Below, piece after piece: positions 42,403 to 51,739 of a DNA stretch of 64,000 nt. The stretch comes from Phycisphaeraceae bacterium (lineage in GTDB: Bacteria > Planctomycetota > Phycisphaerae > Phycisphaerales > UBA1924), in assembly GCA_020639135.1 (NCBI GenBank), contig JACKHE010000001.1, positions 310,001 through 374,000 of the forward strand, in the 5' to 3' direction. The notes beneath the pieces are model-generated. The model saw only the letters and a program-made list of their open reading frames with translations, ran no database searches and had not been told where the DNA came from. Made by a program: the position numbers and the translations under genes. Each line of letters begins with the position of its first letter. The stretch's first letter is position 1.

Positions 42403-42512
42403 CCGCCGTTGCCGCTCTATTGACGAGCGACCAACCCGCGGCCCATGTCGTTTGTCCGTGCGCCGGACCCGCCGGCGCAGCACACCCCGTTGTCGAAAGC
42501 AGGTCACCCCCG

Positions 42513-42944
42513 ATGCGGCAAACCTTCCACGCCAAGAACGGCGAGATCACCCAGGAGTGGCGCCACGTTGACGCCGACGGCAAGCGTCTCGGACGCATGG
42601 CCACCGAGGTCGCCACCGTCCTCATGGGCAAGCACCGCCCCGAGTACACCCCCCACGTTGACACCGGCGACTACGTCGTCATCACCAACGCCGAAAAGGT
42701 CGTCATGACCGGCAAGAAGGCCGAGCAGAAGATCAAGACCAGCTTCTCCGGCTACCCCGGCGGCCTCCGCGCCCGCTCCTACGCCGAACTCATGGAGTCC
42801 AAGCCCGAGTTCGTCATCGAGGAAGCCGTCCGGCGCATGCTCCCCAAGAGCCGCCTCGGCCGCCAGATGCTCAAGAAACTCAAGGTTTACAAGGGCGCTT
42901 CCCACCCCCACCAGGCGCAGAACCCGATCCCGATGGAGATCTGA
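42513..42944 (+). CDS. rplM: 50S ribosomal protein L13
   Basis: 143 residues, standard length. Family stretches: DADGKRLGRMATEVATVLMG, GDYVVITNAEKVVMTGKKAE and AVRRMLPKSRLGRQMLKKLK VYKGASHPH. Binds 23S rRNA early in 50S assembly. Paired with rpsI in the conserved L13-S9 order. A long leader with a hairpin precedes it; AAGCAGGT lies before the ATG. Confidence 0.97.
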   Translation: MRQTFHAKNGEITQEWRHVDADGKRLGRMATEVATVLMGKHRPEYTPHVDTGDYVVITNAEKVVMTGKKAEQKIKTSFSGYPGGLRARSYAELMESKPEFVIEEAVRRMLPKSRLGRQMLKKLKVYKGASHPHQAQNPIPMEI

Positions 42945-43020
42945 TTCGACGCCGCATCCGCCCGACACCCGACACCACGAAACACCAGAGGCCGACAACG
43001 CCTCGATCGAGAACCACCCA

Positions 43021-43560
43021 ATGACCGAAACCACCCCCGAATCCTCGACGCCGAAGCTCGACACCGGCGTGCAGCCTGCCGCTTCCCCGGCCCCCCTCGT
43101 CGCCCCGGCCTCCACCGAGGTCGCCGTCCGACCCCTCGCTGATCCACAGGAGCCCAAGAACGGCTGGTGGTGGGGCACCGGCAGGCGCAAGGCCGCCGTT
43201 GCCCGCGTCCGCGTCAAGCCCGGCTCCGGCGATTTCAAGATCGCCGTCTCCCGCAACAAGACCAAGACCGTCGAGGAGTACTTCTCCGAGGCCCGCGACC
43301 GCGGCGACTGCTACGCCCCCCTCGATGTCACCAACACCCGGGGCAAGCTCGACGTCGTCGTCAACGTCTCCGGAGGCGGCTACATGGGACAGGCCGGCGC
43401 CGTCCTGTTGGGTCTCTCCCGCGCCCTCAAGGGCTACGACCCCTCCCTCGAGCACGCCCTCCGCGAGCACGGCTACCTCACCCGCGACCCCCGCGAGGTC
43501 GAACGCAAGAAGTACGGCCAGGCCGGCGCCCGCCGCCGCTTCCAGTTCTCGAAGCGCTGA
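43021..43560 (+). CDS. rpsI: 30S ribosomal protein S9 with N-terminal extension
   Basis: 179 residues against about 130 for typical S9. The extra 48 N-terminal residues are Thr/Pro/Ala-rich and disordered. The S9 core starts GTGRRKAAVARVRVKPGSGD and ends with the basic KKYGQAGARRRFQFSKR tail that reaches the P-site tRNA. Cotranscribed with rplM and followed by a strong terminator. Confidence 0.96.
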   Translation: MTETTPESSTPKLDTGVQPAASPAPLVAPASTEVAVRPLADPQEPKNGWWWGTGRRKAAVARVRVKPGSGDFKIAVSRNKTKTVEEYFSEARDRGDCYAPLDVTNTRGKLDVVVNVSGGGYMGQAGAVLLGLSRALKGYDPSLEHALREHGYLTRDPREVERKKYGQAGARRRFQFSKR

Positions 43561-43590
43561 TCCGACTTCTGCCATCCGCATGAACAATCA

Positions 43591-43621
43591 ACCGCTCGCC
43601 CCCGTGGCGGGCGGTTTTTTC
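43591..43621 (+). terminator. rpsI terminator
   Basis: ACCGCTCGCC / GGCGGGCGGT stem (one G-T pair), loop CCCGT, followed by TTTTTTC. Confidence 0.9.
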
Positions 43622-43640
43622 ATACAACAAGCAGTCAGAC

Positions 43641-44318
43641 GTGCACCGCGACCACGACATTACCATCCTCACCGCCCACGACGACTTCGTCGTCATCGAC
43701 AAGCCCCCGGGCCTCCTCTCCGTCCCGGGCCGCGGCCCCGACAAGGCCGACTGCGCCTCCGCCCGCGTCGCCGCGCGCTTCCCACACGCGACCGGCCCGC
43801 TCATCTGCCACCGCCTCGATATGGACACCTCGGGACTCATCGTCTTCGCGCTCAACCCCGACGCCCAGCGCCATCTCTCCATGCAGTTCGAGGCCCGCAC
43901 CGTCGCCAAGCGCTACATCGCCTTGCTTGACGGCCGCGTCGAGCGCGACCACGGCGAGATCGACCTGCCCATCCTCTTTGACTACCCCAACCGACCGCGC
44001 AAGATCATCGACGACCGCGGCAAACCATCGCAGACCCACTGGCGCACGATCGGCGCCGGCAAAGACGCCATCGGCCCCTGGACGCGCGTCGAGTTCACCC
44101 CGATCACCGGACGCTCCCACCAGCTCCGCGTCCACGCCGCCGCCCCGTTCGACCCGGCGAACCCGGCCTCGGGCCTCGGCGCCCCAATCCGCGGCGACTC
44201 CCTCTACAACCCGCGCGCCGGCGGAGGCGACCGCCTCCACCTCCACGCCTCGCGCCTCGCCTTCGACCACCCGACGAACGGATCGCGCATCGAGTGTCAC
44301 AGCGTCCCGATGTTCTAA
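43641..44318 (+). CDS. RluA-family pseudouridine synthase
   Basis: 225 residues from GTG 43641. FVVIDKPPGLLSVPGRG opens the catalytic domain; the active-site Asp is in CHRLDMDTSGLIVFAL; ARTVAKRYIALLDG and ITGRSHQLRVHAA complete the family motifs. No S4 domain, so it is the compact RluA/TruC-like type that modifies uridine in rRNA or tRNA. Start is by position only; no Shine-Dalgarno is visible. It directly follows the rpsI terminator. Confidence 0.92.
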   Translation: MHRDHDITILTAHDDFVVIDKPPGLLSVPGRGPDKADCASARVAARFPHATGPLICHRLDMDTSGLIVFALNPDAQRHLSMQFEARTVAKRYIALLDGRVERDHGEIDLPILFDYPNRPRKIIDDRGKPSQTHWRTIGAGKDAIGPWTRVEFTPITGRSHQLRVHAAAPFDPANPASGLGAPIRGDSLYNPRAGGGDRLHLHASRLAFDHPTNGSRIECHSVPMF

Positions 44319-44321
44319 TGG

Positions 44322-44360
44322 GGCGCCGTGGTGGTAATCGCGCCAGCGATTTTGACCACG
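44322..44360. repeat. Type B hairpin repeat
   Basis: CGTGGTGGTAATCGC / GCGATTTTGACCACG (44327-44360) around GCCA. Outer arms as in the copies at 5349 and 34650, with a different inner stem and the same T-T mismatch. Between convergent genes. Confidence 0.7.
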
Positions 44361-44376
44361 ACAACGCTTCTGGAAG

Positions 44377-45009
44377 TCAAACCATCGCAGCGAGCTTCTG
44401 AGCGATCAACCGCGTCGCCTGCCCCCGGTGGCTCCGCGCGTTCTTCTCCTCCGGCGCCAGCTCCGCGCTCGTCTTCCCCTCGGGAAGCTCCAGCAGCGGG
44501 TCGTACCCGAACCCGTTGCTCCCGCGCGGCTCGGTGATGACCGTCCCGGCGAACTCCCCCCGCGCCTCCGCGAGGATCGCCCCATCCGGATCCGCCACGC
44601 ACATCGCGCACACGAACCGCGCCGTGCGTTCACCCTCGGGCACTTTCCGGATCGCCGCGATCAGCTTCGCGTTGTTCGCCGCGTCGCGCGTCGCGCGGTC
44701 GCCATCGACACCCGCGTACCGCGCCGACAGCACGCCGGGCTCGCCGCCAAGCGCATCGACCTCCAGCCCCGAATCATCCGCCAGGCACACCCGATCGGTC
44801 AGCGCCGCGTAGTAGCACGCCTTGATCGCCGCGTTGCCCGCGAACGTCGCCGCGTCCTCCACCGGCTCCGGCGCTCCCCCGGCGGGCGACCCGTCGGGCA
44901 GCGTCACGTCGTTGAGCGACACCGCGCGCACGCCGATGCCCGACAGCACGCGCGACACCTCGTCCAGCTTGTGGGGATTGCCGGTCGCGACGACGATCTC
45001 TTCCAGCAC
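44377..45009 (-). CDS. rdgB: XTP/dITP pyrophosphatase (RdgB/HAM1)
   Basis: 210 residues from GTG 45009. Opens EIVVATGNPHKLDEVSRVL; family motifs ADDSGLEVDALGGEPGVLSA RYAG and SNGFGYDPLL. It hydrolyses non-canonical purine nucleoside triphosphates (XTP, dITP) to keep them out of nucleic acids. It lies 21 nt after nusG, where rplK is found in many bacteria. Confidence 0.95.
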   Translation of the reverse strand: MLEEIVVATGNPHKLDEVSRVLSGIGVRAVSLNDVTLPDGSPAGGAPEPVEDAATFAGNAAIKACYYAALTDRVCLADDSGLEVDALGGEPGVLSARYAGVDGDRATRDAANNAKLIAAIRKVPEGERTARFVCAMCVADPDGAILAEARGEFAGTVITEPRGSNGFGYDPLLELPEGKTSAELAPEEKNARSHRGQATRLIAQKLAAMV

Positions 45010-45030
45010 CGCGGAGCTCCCTCGCCGGGA

Positions 45031-45780
45031 TCAGACGTCCTCGACCTTCGAGATCTGCCACTCCTCGAGCTCGATCGGCGCCTGCCGACCGAAGATCGTC
45101 ACGAGCACGCGCACGATCCCCTTCTCCGGGGACAGCTCGTCCACCGTGCCCTCGTAGCCCTCGAACGGGCCCTCCTTGATCGTGACCTGGTCGCCCTTCT
45201 CGAACACCAGACGCACCACCGGCATCTCGTCCGGCTTGCGCGAGTCGAGGATCATCTTCTCGATCTCGTGCGGCGCCATCGGCGTCGGGCGCCCGGTCGG
45301 GCCGACGAAGTCGCCCACGCCCGTCGTCTCCTTGATCAGGAAAAACACGTCCTGCGGGATGCGCCCGTCGTCCTCGAGCCGCATCTCGACGAACACGTAC
45401 CCGGGGTACAGCTTCGTCTCGGTGATCCGCTGCTTGCCGCCCTTGATCGTCTTGGTCTTCTCCGTCGGGACCAGGATGCGGCCGACGAGGTTCGTCAGGC
45501 CCTCGATCTGCACCTTGCGCATCAGCGTGTTGCGGACGTAGCTCTCCTTGTTCGACGCCACGCGCAGCACGAACCAGTTCATCCCGGGCTGCGTCATCGG
45601 CTCGTCGCCGGCGACCAGGTCGGTGCGCTCGTCCAGACGCCCGTCGAACGCGTCCTTCGAGATCGCGATCGGCTTCGCCGGAGCGCCGGCGGTCGGCCTC
45701 GGCTCCGTGGTCGCCGCCTCAGCGGCGTGGTCGCCGCCGGACGTGGGGGTCGCTTCGTTGGGCGTGTCTTGGGAAATCAT
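45031..45780 (-). CDS. nusG: Transcription antitermination factor NusG
   Basis: 249 residues. The first 65 are a disordered Ala/Thr/Pro-rich extension absent from most NusG proteins. Then the NGN domain (NWFVLRVASNKESYVRNTLM, KLYPGYVFVEMRLEDDGRIP) and the KOW domain (FEKGDQVTIKEGPFEGYEGT). NusG binds RNA polymerase and links it to Rho and the ribosome. ATG 45780 chosen by the start of good codon bias. Classic secE-nusG order. Confidence 0.95.
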   Translation of the reverse strand: MISQDTPNEATPTSGGDHAAEAATTEPRPTAGAPAKPIAISKDAFDGRLDERTDLVAGDEPMTQPGMNWFVLRVASNKESYVRNTLMRKVQIEGLTNLVGRILVPTEKTKTIKGGKQRITETKLYPGYVFVEMRLEDDGRIPQDVFFLIKETTGVGDFVGPTGRPTPMAPHEIEKMILDSRKPDEMPVVRLVFEKGDQVTIKEGPFEGYEGTVDELSPEKGIVRVLVTIFGRQAPIELEEWQISKVEDV

Positions 45781-45901
45781 GGTTGGCTCAATCCGTAGGT
45801 TCGTTGATGCGGCGTCCGGCAGGCGCGCGGACGCGGATGCAGCGCCTCGGCGCCGCGAAGGCTCCATCCCGGAGCGCCGGCCTCGGAGGCCGAGCCCCGA
45901 C

Positions 45902-46306
45902 TCAGGTCTGGAGCACGTTGATCCACTTGAAGAACCAGGCGAAGAGGATGTCGGTGCAGAACAGGATCACCGCGATGATCAGGCTGATCGCGATCACCAC
46001 CCACGTCTGGCCCAGGATCATCTTCCGGGTGGACCAGTTCACCTTCCGCATCTCGCCCTCGGTGGCGATCAGGAACTCGCTCGACTTGCGGTGCACACCC
46101 ACCAGCCAGTACACCAGGATCGCCGTCAGGATCGCGACGATCCCCGCGCTCACCGCCTGGAGGTAGATCACCTCGTAGGTCGTCTTGACCGTCTCGGTCT
46201 GCTTCCACACCCACGACGCCGCCGCGAGACCCATCGTCCCGCCGCCGATCGCGGACATCACCCGCGTCCAGTACCCCTGACCGGATTTGTAGAGACCGAA
46301 GGACAT
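45902..46306 (-). CDS. secE: Preprotein translocase subunit SecE
   Basis: 134 residues. The conserved SecE segment is EMRKVNWSTRKMILGQTWVV followed by the essential C-terminal TM (ISLIIAVILFCTDILFAWFF). Two more hydrophobic stretches precede it, so this is the three-TM form. It clamps SecY in the inner membrane. AGGAG lies 9 nt before the ATG. Located between tRNA-Trp and nusG. Confidence 0.94.
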   Translation of the reverse strand: MSFGLYKSGQGYWTRVMSAIGGGTMGLAAASWVWKQTETVKTTYEVIYLQAVSAGIVAILTAILVYWLVGVHRKSSEFLIATEGEMRKVNWSTRKMILGQTWVVIAISLIIAVILFCTDILFAWFFKWINVLQT

Positions 46307-46354
46307 GCCGCATTGCTCCTGATGGGGCCCACCGCCGGCGCCGGGCCGGATCAA

Positions 46355-46427
<73 letters not shown>

Positions 46428-46473
46428 CCAGACTCTCACTCGATCCGCGCCCGCCGGGACCGGCGGCGCGGGA

Positions 46474-46656
46474 TCACTTGCGCTTGATCTTGTGCAGCGT
46501 GTGCCGGCGGAGCCTCGGGCTGTACTTCATCAGCCCCTCCTTGAGCTTCTCCGACAGGCCGCCCTTGACGCGCACCTGCGTCCTGTAGTTCAGGTCGCTC
46601 GTCTCGGTGCACTGCAGCCAGACGTACTCGCGGGCCTCGGCTTTTTTCTTCGCCAT
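46474..46656 (-). CDS. rpmG: 50S ribosomal protein L33
   Basis: 60 residues. REYVWLQCTETSDLNYRTQV and MKYSPRLRRHTLHKIKRK match L33. Only one Cys is present, so it is the zinc-free type. Lies between tuf and tRNA-Trp in the conserved tuf-rpmG-secE-nusG neighbourhood. Confidence 0.94.
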   Translation of the reverse strand: MAKKKAEAREYVWLQCTETSDLNYRTQVRVKGGLSEKLKEGLMKYSPRLRRHTLHKIKRK

Positions 46657-46766
46657 GCGTCGATCCGTTCTGTTTCAATCAAGCCGACCGGGCCCCGGCC
46701 ACCGCCGGGGCCCGTCGGGATGTTCCGCTGCAAACCGCCCGCCGCGATCGTGCGGCGGACAGCAAA

Positions 46767-47969
<1,203 letters not shown>

Positions 47970-48207
47970 ATCGCCACTACCTCTCAGAAATTGCCTGGCA
48001 CGCGCCGCTTCGCCACAGGCTCCGCCGCGCGGTGCAAAGTGTTTCAATGCCGGCGCGCCACAGACGAGGACACACCGGCTTCCAAAGTTGACGCCCTGCG
48101 CCCAGGGCCTCGCGGCGACCACTCGACGCCGCGCACATCGTTCGATTATTGCCGCCCCGGAGGCGCCGGGTCGGCGCCCCACCACACTGCTCCCGGGAAC
48201 GGGCCGA

Positions 48208-48279
48208 AGCCGCCGATGGGACTTGAACCCATGACCTCACCCTTACCAAGGGTGTGCTCTACCACTGAGCTACGGCGGC
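48208..48279 (-). tRNA. tRNA-Thr (GGT anticodon)
   Basis: 72 nt on the minus strand: acceptor GCCGCCG/CGGCGGC, D arm GCTC...GAGC, anticodon stem CACCC/GGGTG with loop TTGGTAA giving anticodon GGT, T arm ATGGG-TTCAAGT-CCCAT, discriminator T. First element of the tuf operon. Confidence 0.93.
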
Positions 48280-48325
48280 GATCCAACACCCCTGCCGCCG
48301 GTCGGAACCATCAGGCGGGCCGGGG

Positions 48326-48354
48326 AATGTAGCCCCCAACACCACCAGCGACAA
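48326..48354 (-). promoter_or_regulatory. Promoter of the tRNA-Thr - tuf unit
   Basis: On the minus strand TTGTCG (48349-48354), 17 nt spacer, TACATT (48326-48331), about 45 nt before tRNA-Thr. Confidence 0.45.
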
Positions 48355-48560
48355 GGCGGACGACGACTCCGCGACGCCCGATCCATCCTACAAACACAAA
48401 TACCCCCGACGAGCCTGCGACAGACCCTCGGGGCCGCAACACTAGGCCCGATCAGGATCCCCGAGCAACCCCGGTTTTCCCCTTTTCGGACGATCAGGCC
48501 AACGCTTCATCGGCCGGATCAACCCCCGACTGAGCGCCCCACACGACCTATCCTCAGCCT

Positions 48561-49139
48561 ATGCCCCGAGCCGTCTTCTTCGATCGCGATGACACCCTCA
48601 TCCATTGCCGGGACGTCACCTCCAACGGCGATCTCGGCGACCCCGCCCTCGTCAAGCTCCTTCCCACGGTCGCCGAAGCACTTCAACTCCTGAACCAACA
48701 AGATCTTGCACTCATTGTGATCTCCAACCAGGGCGGGGTCGCCAGGGGCAGGTATCCCACGGTGGCCGTTGACGCCGTCAACACGGAGGTCAACCGCCAG
48801 CTCCAGGGCCTGATCCGGGGTTTTTACTACTGCCCTTACCACCCGAAAGGCGTCGTCCCCGAGTTCACCCGGGAGCACCCCGATCGCAAGCCAGCCCCGG
48901 GAATGCTCCGACGTGCTGCGGAAGATTTCGATATCAATCTTTCACAATCGTGGGTCGTCGGCGATTCCGCCAGGGACTGCGCCGCGGGCAAGGCCGTCGG
49001 CGCCAGGACCATCCTCATCCCCCGCCAGGACCTCTACAGCCCGGAAGAAGCCGACGACTCCGACGCCGACTTCGTCACCCGCACCCTCCTCGAAGCCGCG
49101 GAGATCGTCCTCCGTGAATCCGGAGGCGCCGCCCGATGA
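48561..49139 (+). CDS. HAD-IIIA phosphatase, GmhB-like
   Basis: 192 residues. AVFFDRDDTLIH holds the catalytic Asp pair (Asp8/Asp10), VISNQGGVARG is motif II and HPDRKPAPGMLRRA plus WVVGDSARDCAAGKAVGA are motifs III/IV. It resembles D-glycero-D-manno-heptose-1,7-bisphosphate phosphatase, including CPYHP, but the second Cys pair of the GmhB zinc loop is missing (EHPDRKP in place of CxCRKP). A TATCCT box ends 6 nt before the ATG. Overlaps the GT9 gene by 4 nt, fitting a heptose or LPS-core role. Confidence 0.86.
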   Translation: MPRAVFFDRDDTLIHCRDVTSNGDLGDPALVKLLPTVAEALQLLNQQDLALIVISNQGGVARGRYPTVAVDAVNTEVNRQLQGLIRGFYYCPYHPKGVVPEFTREHPDRKPAPGMLRRAAEDFDINLSQSWVVGDSARDCAAGKAVGARTILIPRQDLYSPEEADDSDADFVTRTLLEAAEIVLRESGGAAR

Positions 49140-50281
49140 CCGAGCACACCCCGGCGAAAACGCGAGGCGAGACCCCCCGCCCAGGCAGGGTCCTCGTCGT
49201 CATGCCCACCTGGGTCGGCGACGCCGTCATGGCGACACCCGCACTGCGTCTGCTCCGCGATCGCCTCCCCGGCGCCTTCCTCGGCGCTCTCCTGCGGCCG
49301 GGCATCGACCAGCTCCTCGAAGGCGCCGGCTTCTTCGACGAGGCGCATACCGACGCGCGCTCGGGCGTCATGGGCCCCAAGCGCGCCGCCGCCAGGCTCC
49401 GGCCGCTCCGCTACGACACGGCCCTGCTCCTGACCAACTCCTTCTCCTCGGCGCTGACCACCAGGATCGCCGGCATCCCCCGCCGAGTCGGGTACGAGCG
49501 CGACGGCCGGTCCTTCCTGCTCACCGCGGGGCTCGTCCCGCCCAGGCGGCGCGACACACCGCCCTTCGATCAGGACCCCGCCCACGCCGGCGACTGGGCG
49601 CCCGTCCCGGCCTGCGTGTATTACGCGCGCCTCGTCGCGCACATCCTCGGCGACGCGGCGATCGACACCGCCATCAGCGCGCTGCCGCCGATACGCCTCG
49701 CCTGCCAACCCGAACACGACGAGCGCGCCCGGGACATCCTCGCACGCGCCGGCCTCGCGCCCGACGAGCCCTTCGCCCTGCTCAACCCGGGCGGCAACAA
49801 CACCGCCAAACGATGGCCCGCCGAACGCTTCGCGATGCTGGCGCGACAGCTCCACGAGCGCCGCGGCCTCCGCTCCGTCGTCAGCGGCGCACCCCAGGAA
49901 GACGAGCTCACCCGGAGCATCGCCAGCGACGCCGCCAGCCACGGCGCCGTCGCCATCGCGGACCTCGGCGTCACGCTCTCAACACTCAAGCCCATCGTCC
50001 GGCGCGCCGCGATCATGATCACCAACGACACCGGGCCCCGGCACATCGCCGCGGCCTTCAACATCCCCGTCGTCTCGCTCTTCGGCCCCACCGATCACCG
50101 CTGGACGACCATCCCCCACGATCGCGAGCGCGTGATCCTCGCCGACCCCGGACTCCCGGAGCCGCTCGTCGCCAACGACCACCCCGAACGCTGCTCGATC
50201 GATCGCATCGGGCTGGAGGATGTGCTCGGCGCGGCCCTGACTCTGCTCGACGAAGCCCCCGTCAGTGCGCACAACCACTGA
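49136..50281 (+). CDS. Glycosyltransferase family 9 (heptosyltransferase-like)
   Basis: 381 residues. VLVVMPTWVGDAVMATPALR is the GT9 acceptor-side motif and LLNPGGNNTAKRWPAERFAM plus TNDTGPRHIAAAFNIPVVSL FGPT the donor-side motifs, as in WaaF/RfaF. It should add ADP-activated heptose, or a related sugar, to a lipid-linked core at the inner membrane. Starts inside the stop of the HAD phosphatase gene (ATGA), so the pair is cotranslated. Confidence 0.9.
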   Translation: MTEHTPAKTRGETPRPGRVLVVMPTWVGDAVMATPALRLLRDRLPGAFLGALLRPGIDQLLEGAGFFDEAHTDARSGVMGPKRAAARLRPLRYDTALLLTNSFSSALTTRIAGIPRRVGYERDGRSFLLTAGLVPPRRRDTPPFDQDPAHAGDWAPVPACVYYARLVAHILGDAAIDTAISALPPIRLACQPEHDERARDILARAGLAPDEPFALLNPGGNNTAKRWPAERFAMLARQLHERRGLRSVVSGAPQEDELTRSIASDAASHGAVAIADLGVTLSTLKPIVRRAAIMITNDTGPRHIAAAFNIPVVSLFGPTDHRWTTIPHDRERVILADPGLPEPLVANDHPERCSIDRIGLEDVLGAALTLLDEAPVSAHNH

Positions 50282-50335
50282 TAGCGCCGCGCACGGCGTC
50301 TTGAGCAATCGAAAAGAACGAACCGAACGCGACGA

Positions 50336-51589
50336 TCAGCGGCCGTTGTCGCCGGTGTCGCTGATCCTGGGAACGCCCCCGCCGGGCTTGACCGGGTTCT
50401 CCGGGCCCCCGGGCAGCACCCTCGAGGCGCTGCTGAGCGTCCCGAAGTCGCCCTCCTCGATCGGGCGGCGCTCCTCGACGACCGTCCAGTGATGGCCCTC
50501 GACCAACAGCGTGTTGATCTTCCGGCGGAAGTCCCGCGTGCCCATCGCGCTGTCCAGGAACAGGATGTCGCCCAGGGCCACCGTCTTGTGATTCGGCGTG
50601 CGTCCCACGACCATCCCCACCGCGTCGTACTGCTCCTCGATCCGGCGCATGTACGCCTTCGCCTCGCCCTCGCTCATGCCCGTCAGCCCGCTCCACCAGA
50701 TCGGACCGTCGTTGTCCGCGTCCGCCGGGAAGAACAGCGTCGGGTCGTCGTTGCGCGCCCGCACCAGGTCGTTCATCTGCCCGATCGACAGCGCGTGCGC
50801 CTCGGCCTCGCCCTCGCGCGGCTCGAACCCCGCCATCACCGGCGAGATCCCCGAGTACGCGTAGATCACCCCGTTGATCTTCACGATGCTGTTGCGGCTG
50901 CGGACCCACTTCGCGTAGTCGGTGTCCAGGTCGAAGCTGTGCGTCTGGGCGTTGTACTTGCCGAACCGCTCGAAGAACTCGACGCAGCCGACGGGGTAGA
51001 TCGCCTCCATGTAGTTGTCGTGGTCCTGCTTGAGCTGCTTCTGCTTGTACTCCGGGTAGTGCGCATTCTTGCGCAGGCAGTCCGCCGCCCAGCGATCGAC
51101 GAGCACCTGCCGCTTCGCCTCGGCGTCCGGGCCCGCGAACACCTCGAGCGTGCCCATCGGGATTGTGTCCGCCCGCCACCGCAGCAGCACCACGTCGAGG
51201 ATCCCCATCAGCGAATGCACACGCCCGCCCTGCTCACGGGCCTGCTTGTCCAGCTTCATCAGCAGCCGGGCGATCCGCTCGTGCTCGAACTCCAGGTTGT
51301 TCAGCGTCCGCCAGTCGGAGGGACGCGGGAAGATGTTCCCGGTCTGCACGAGGTGCGCGTCCTCGGCGATCCAGTTGTTGTTGTGATCGATCAGGTTGTG
51401 CGAAGCGAGCAGACGCGTGAAGTCGTCGTAGTCCGTGAACACGTCGGCGATCACCACGACCTTGCCCTTGGTCGTGAACTCCCACTGGATCGTCGAATCC
51501 GCCGCGGGCTCGTCGCCCAGCGCCGGGGACGCCAGCGCCAGCAGCGCCATGATCGAGATCACCAGGTTTCCAAAGAGTGTCTTCAGCAT
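50336..51589 (-). CDS. Secreted PPP-type metallophosphoesterase, catalytically degenerate
   Basis: 417 residues; GAGGA precedes the ATG. A signal peptide (LVISIMALLALASPALGDE) leads into a clear Shewanella-like PPP fold, yet every metal or catalytic motif is altered: GDVHGD reads ADVFTD (48-53), GDxxDRG reads GNIFPRP (84-90), GNHE reads GILD (129-132), the later HGGISP reads YSGISP and VGHTP reads VGRTP. The rest (DAHLVQTGNIF, PIWWSGLTGMSEGEAKAYMR) is well conserved, so the protein is maintained. Read as a periplasmic pseudophosphatase, perhaps a binding protein or scaffold. Confidence 0.82.
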   Translation of the reverse strand: MLKTLFGNLVISIMALLALASPALGDEPAADSTIQWEFTTKGKVVVIADVFTDYDDFTRLLASHNLIDHNNNWIAEDAHLVQTGNIFPRPSDWRTLNNLEFEHERIARLLMKLDKQAREQGGRVHSLMGILDVVLLRWRADTIPMGTLEVFAGPDAEAKRQVLVDRWAADCLRKNAHYPEYKQKQLKQDHDNYMEAIYPVGCVEFFERFGKYNAQTHSFDLDTDYAKWVRSRNSIVKINGVIYAYSGISPVMAGFEPREGEAEAHALSIGQMNDLVRARNDDPTLFFPADADNDGPIWWSGLTGMSEGEAKAYMRRIEEQYDAVGMVVGRTPNHKTVALGDILFLDSAMGTRDFRRKINTLLVEGHHWTVVEERRPIEEGDFGTLSSASRVLPGGPENPVKPGGGVPRISDTGDNGR

Positions 51590-51739
51590 CGTTCCTCACG
51601 CTCCGTTTTCGACCCGGCGGGCCCCGTCGCGATCAGGGCCGCCACGCCGGCTTTGCTTGCATTCGCACCCATCATAGCCCCGCGCCTCGCGGGCCCCGCC
51701 GTCACGCAACCGGGGCGTGACCGATGCAGGATCCCCGGC

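Larger units (their letters stand above)
42102..42512. other. 411 nt regulatory region upstream of rplM
   Basis: No gene is supported. It contains a palindromic repeat (42184-42211, CCCGGGAT/ATCCCGGG around AGCGCAGCGA), a strong promoter (42239-42266) and a perfect 10 bp hairpin (42374-42402) inside the leader of the rplM-rpsI message. Confidence 0.6.
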
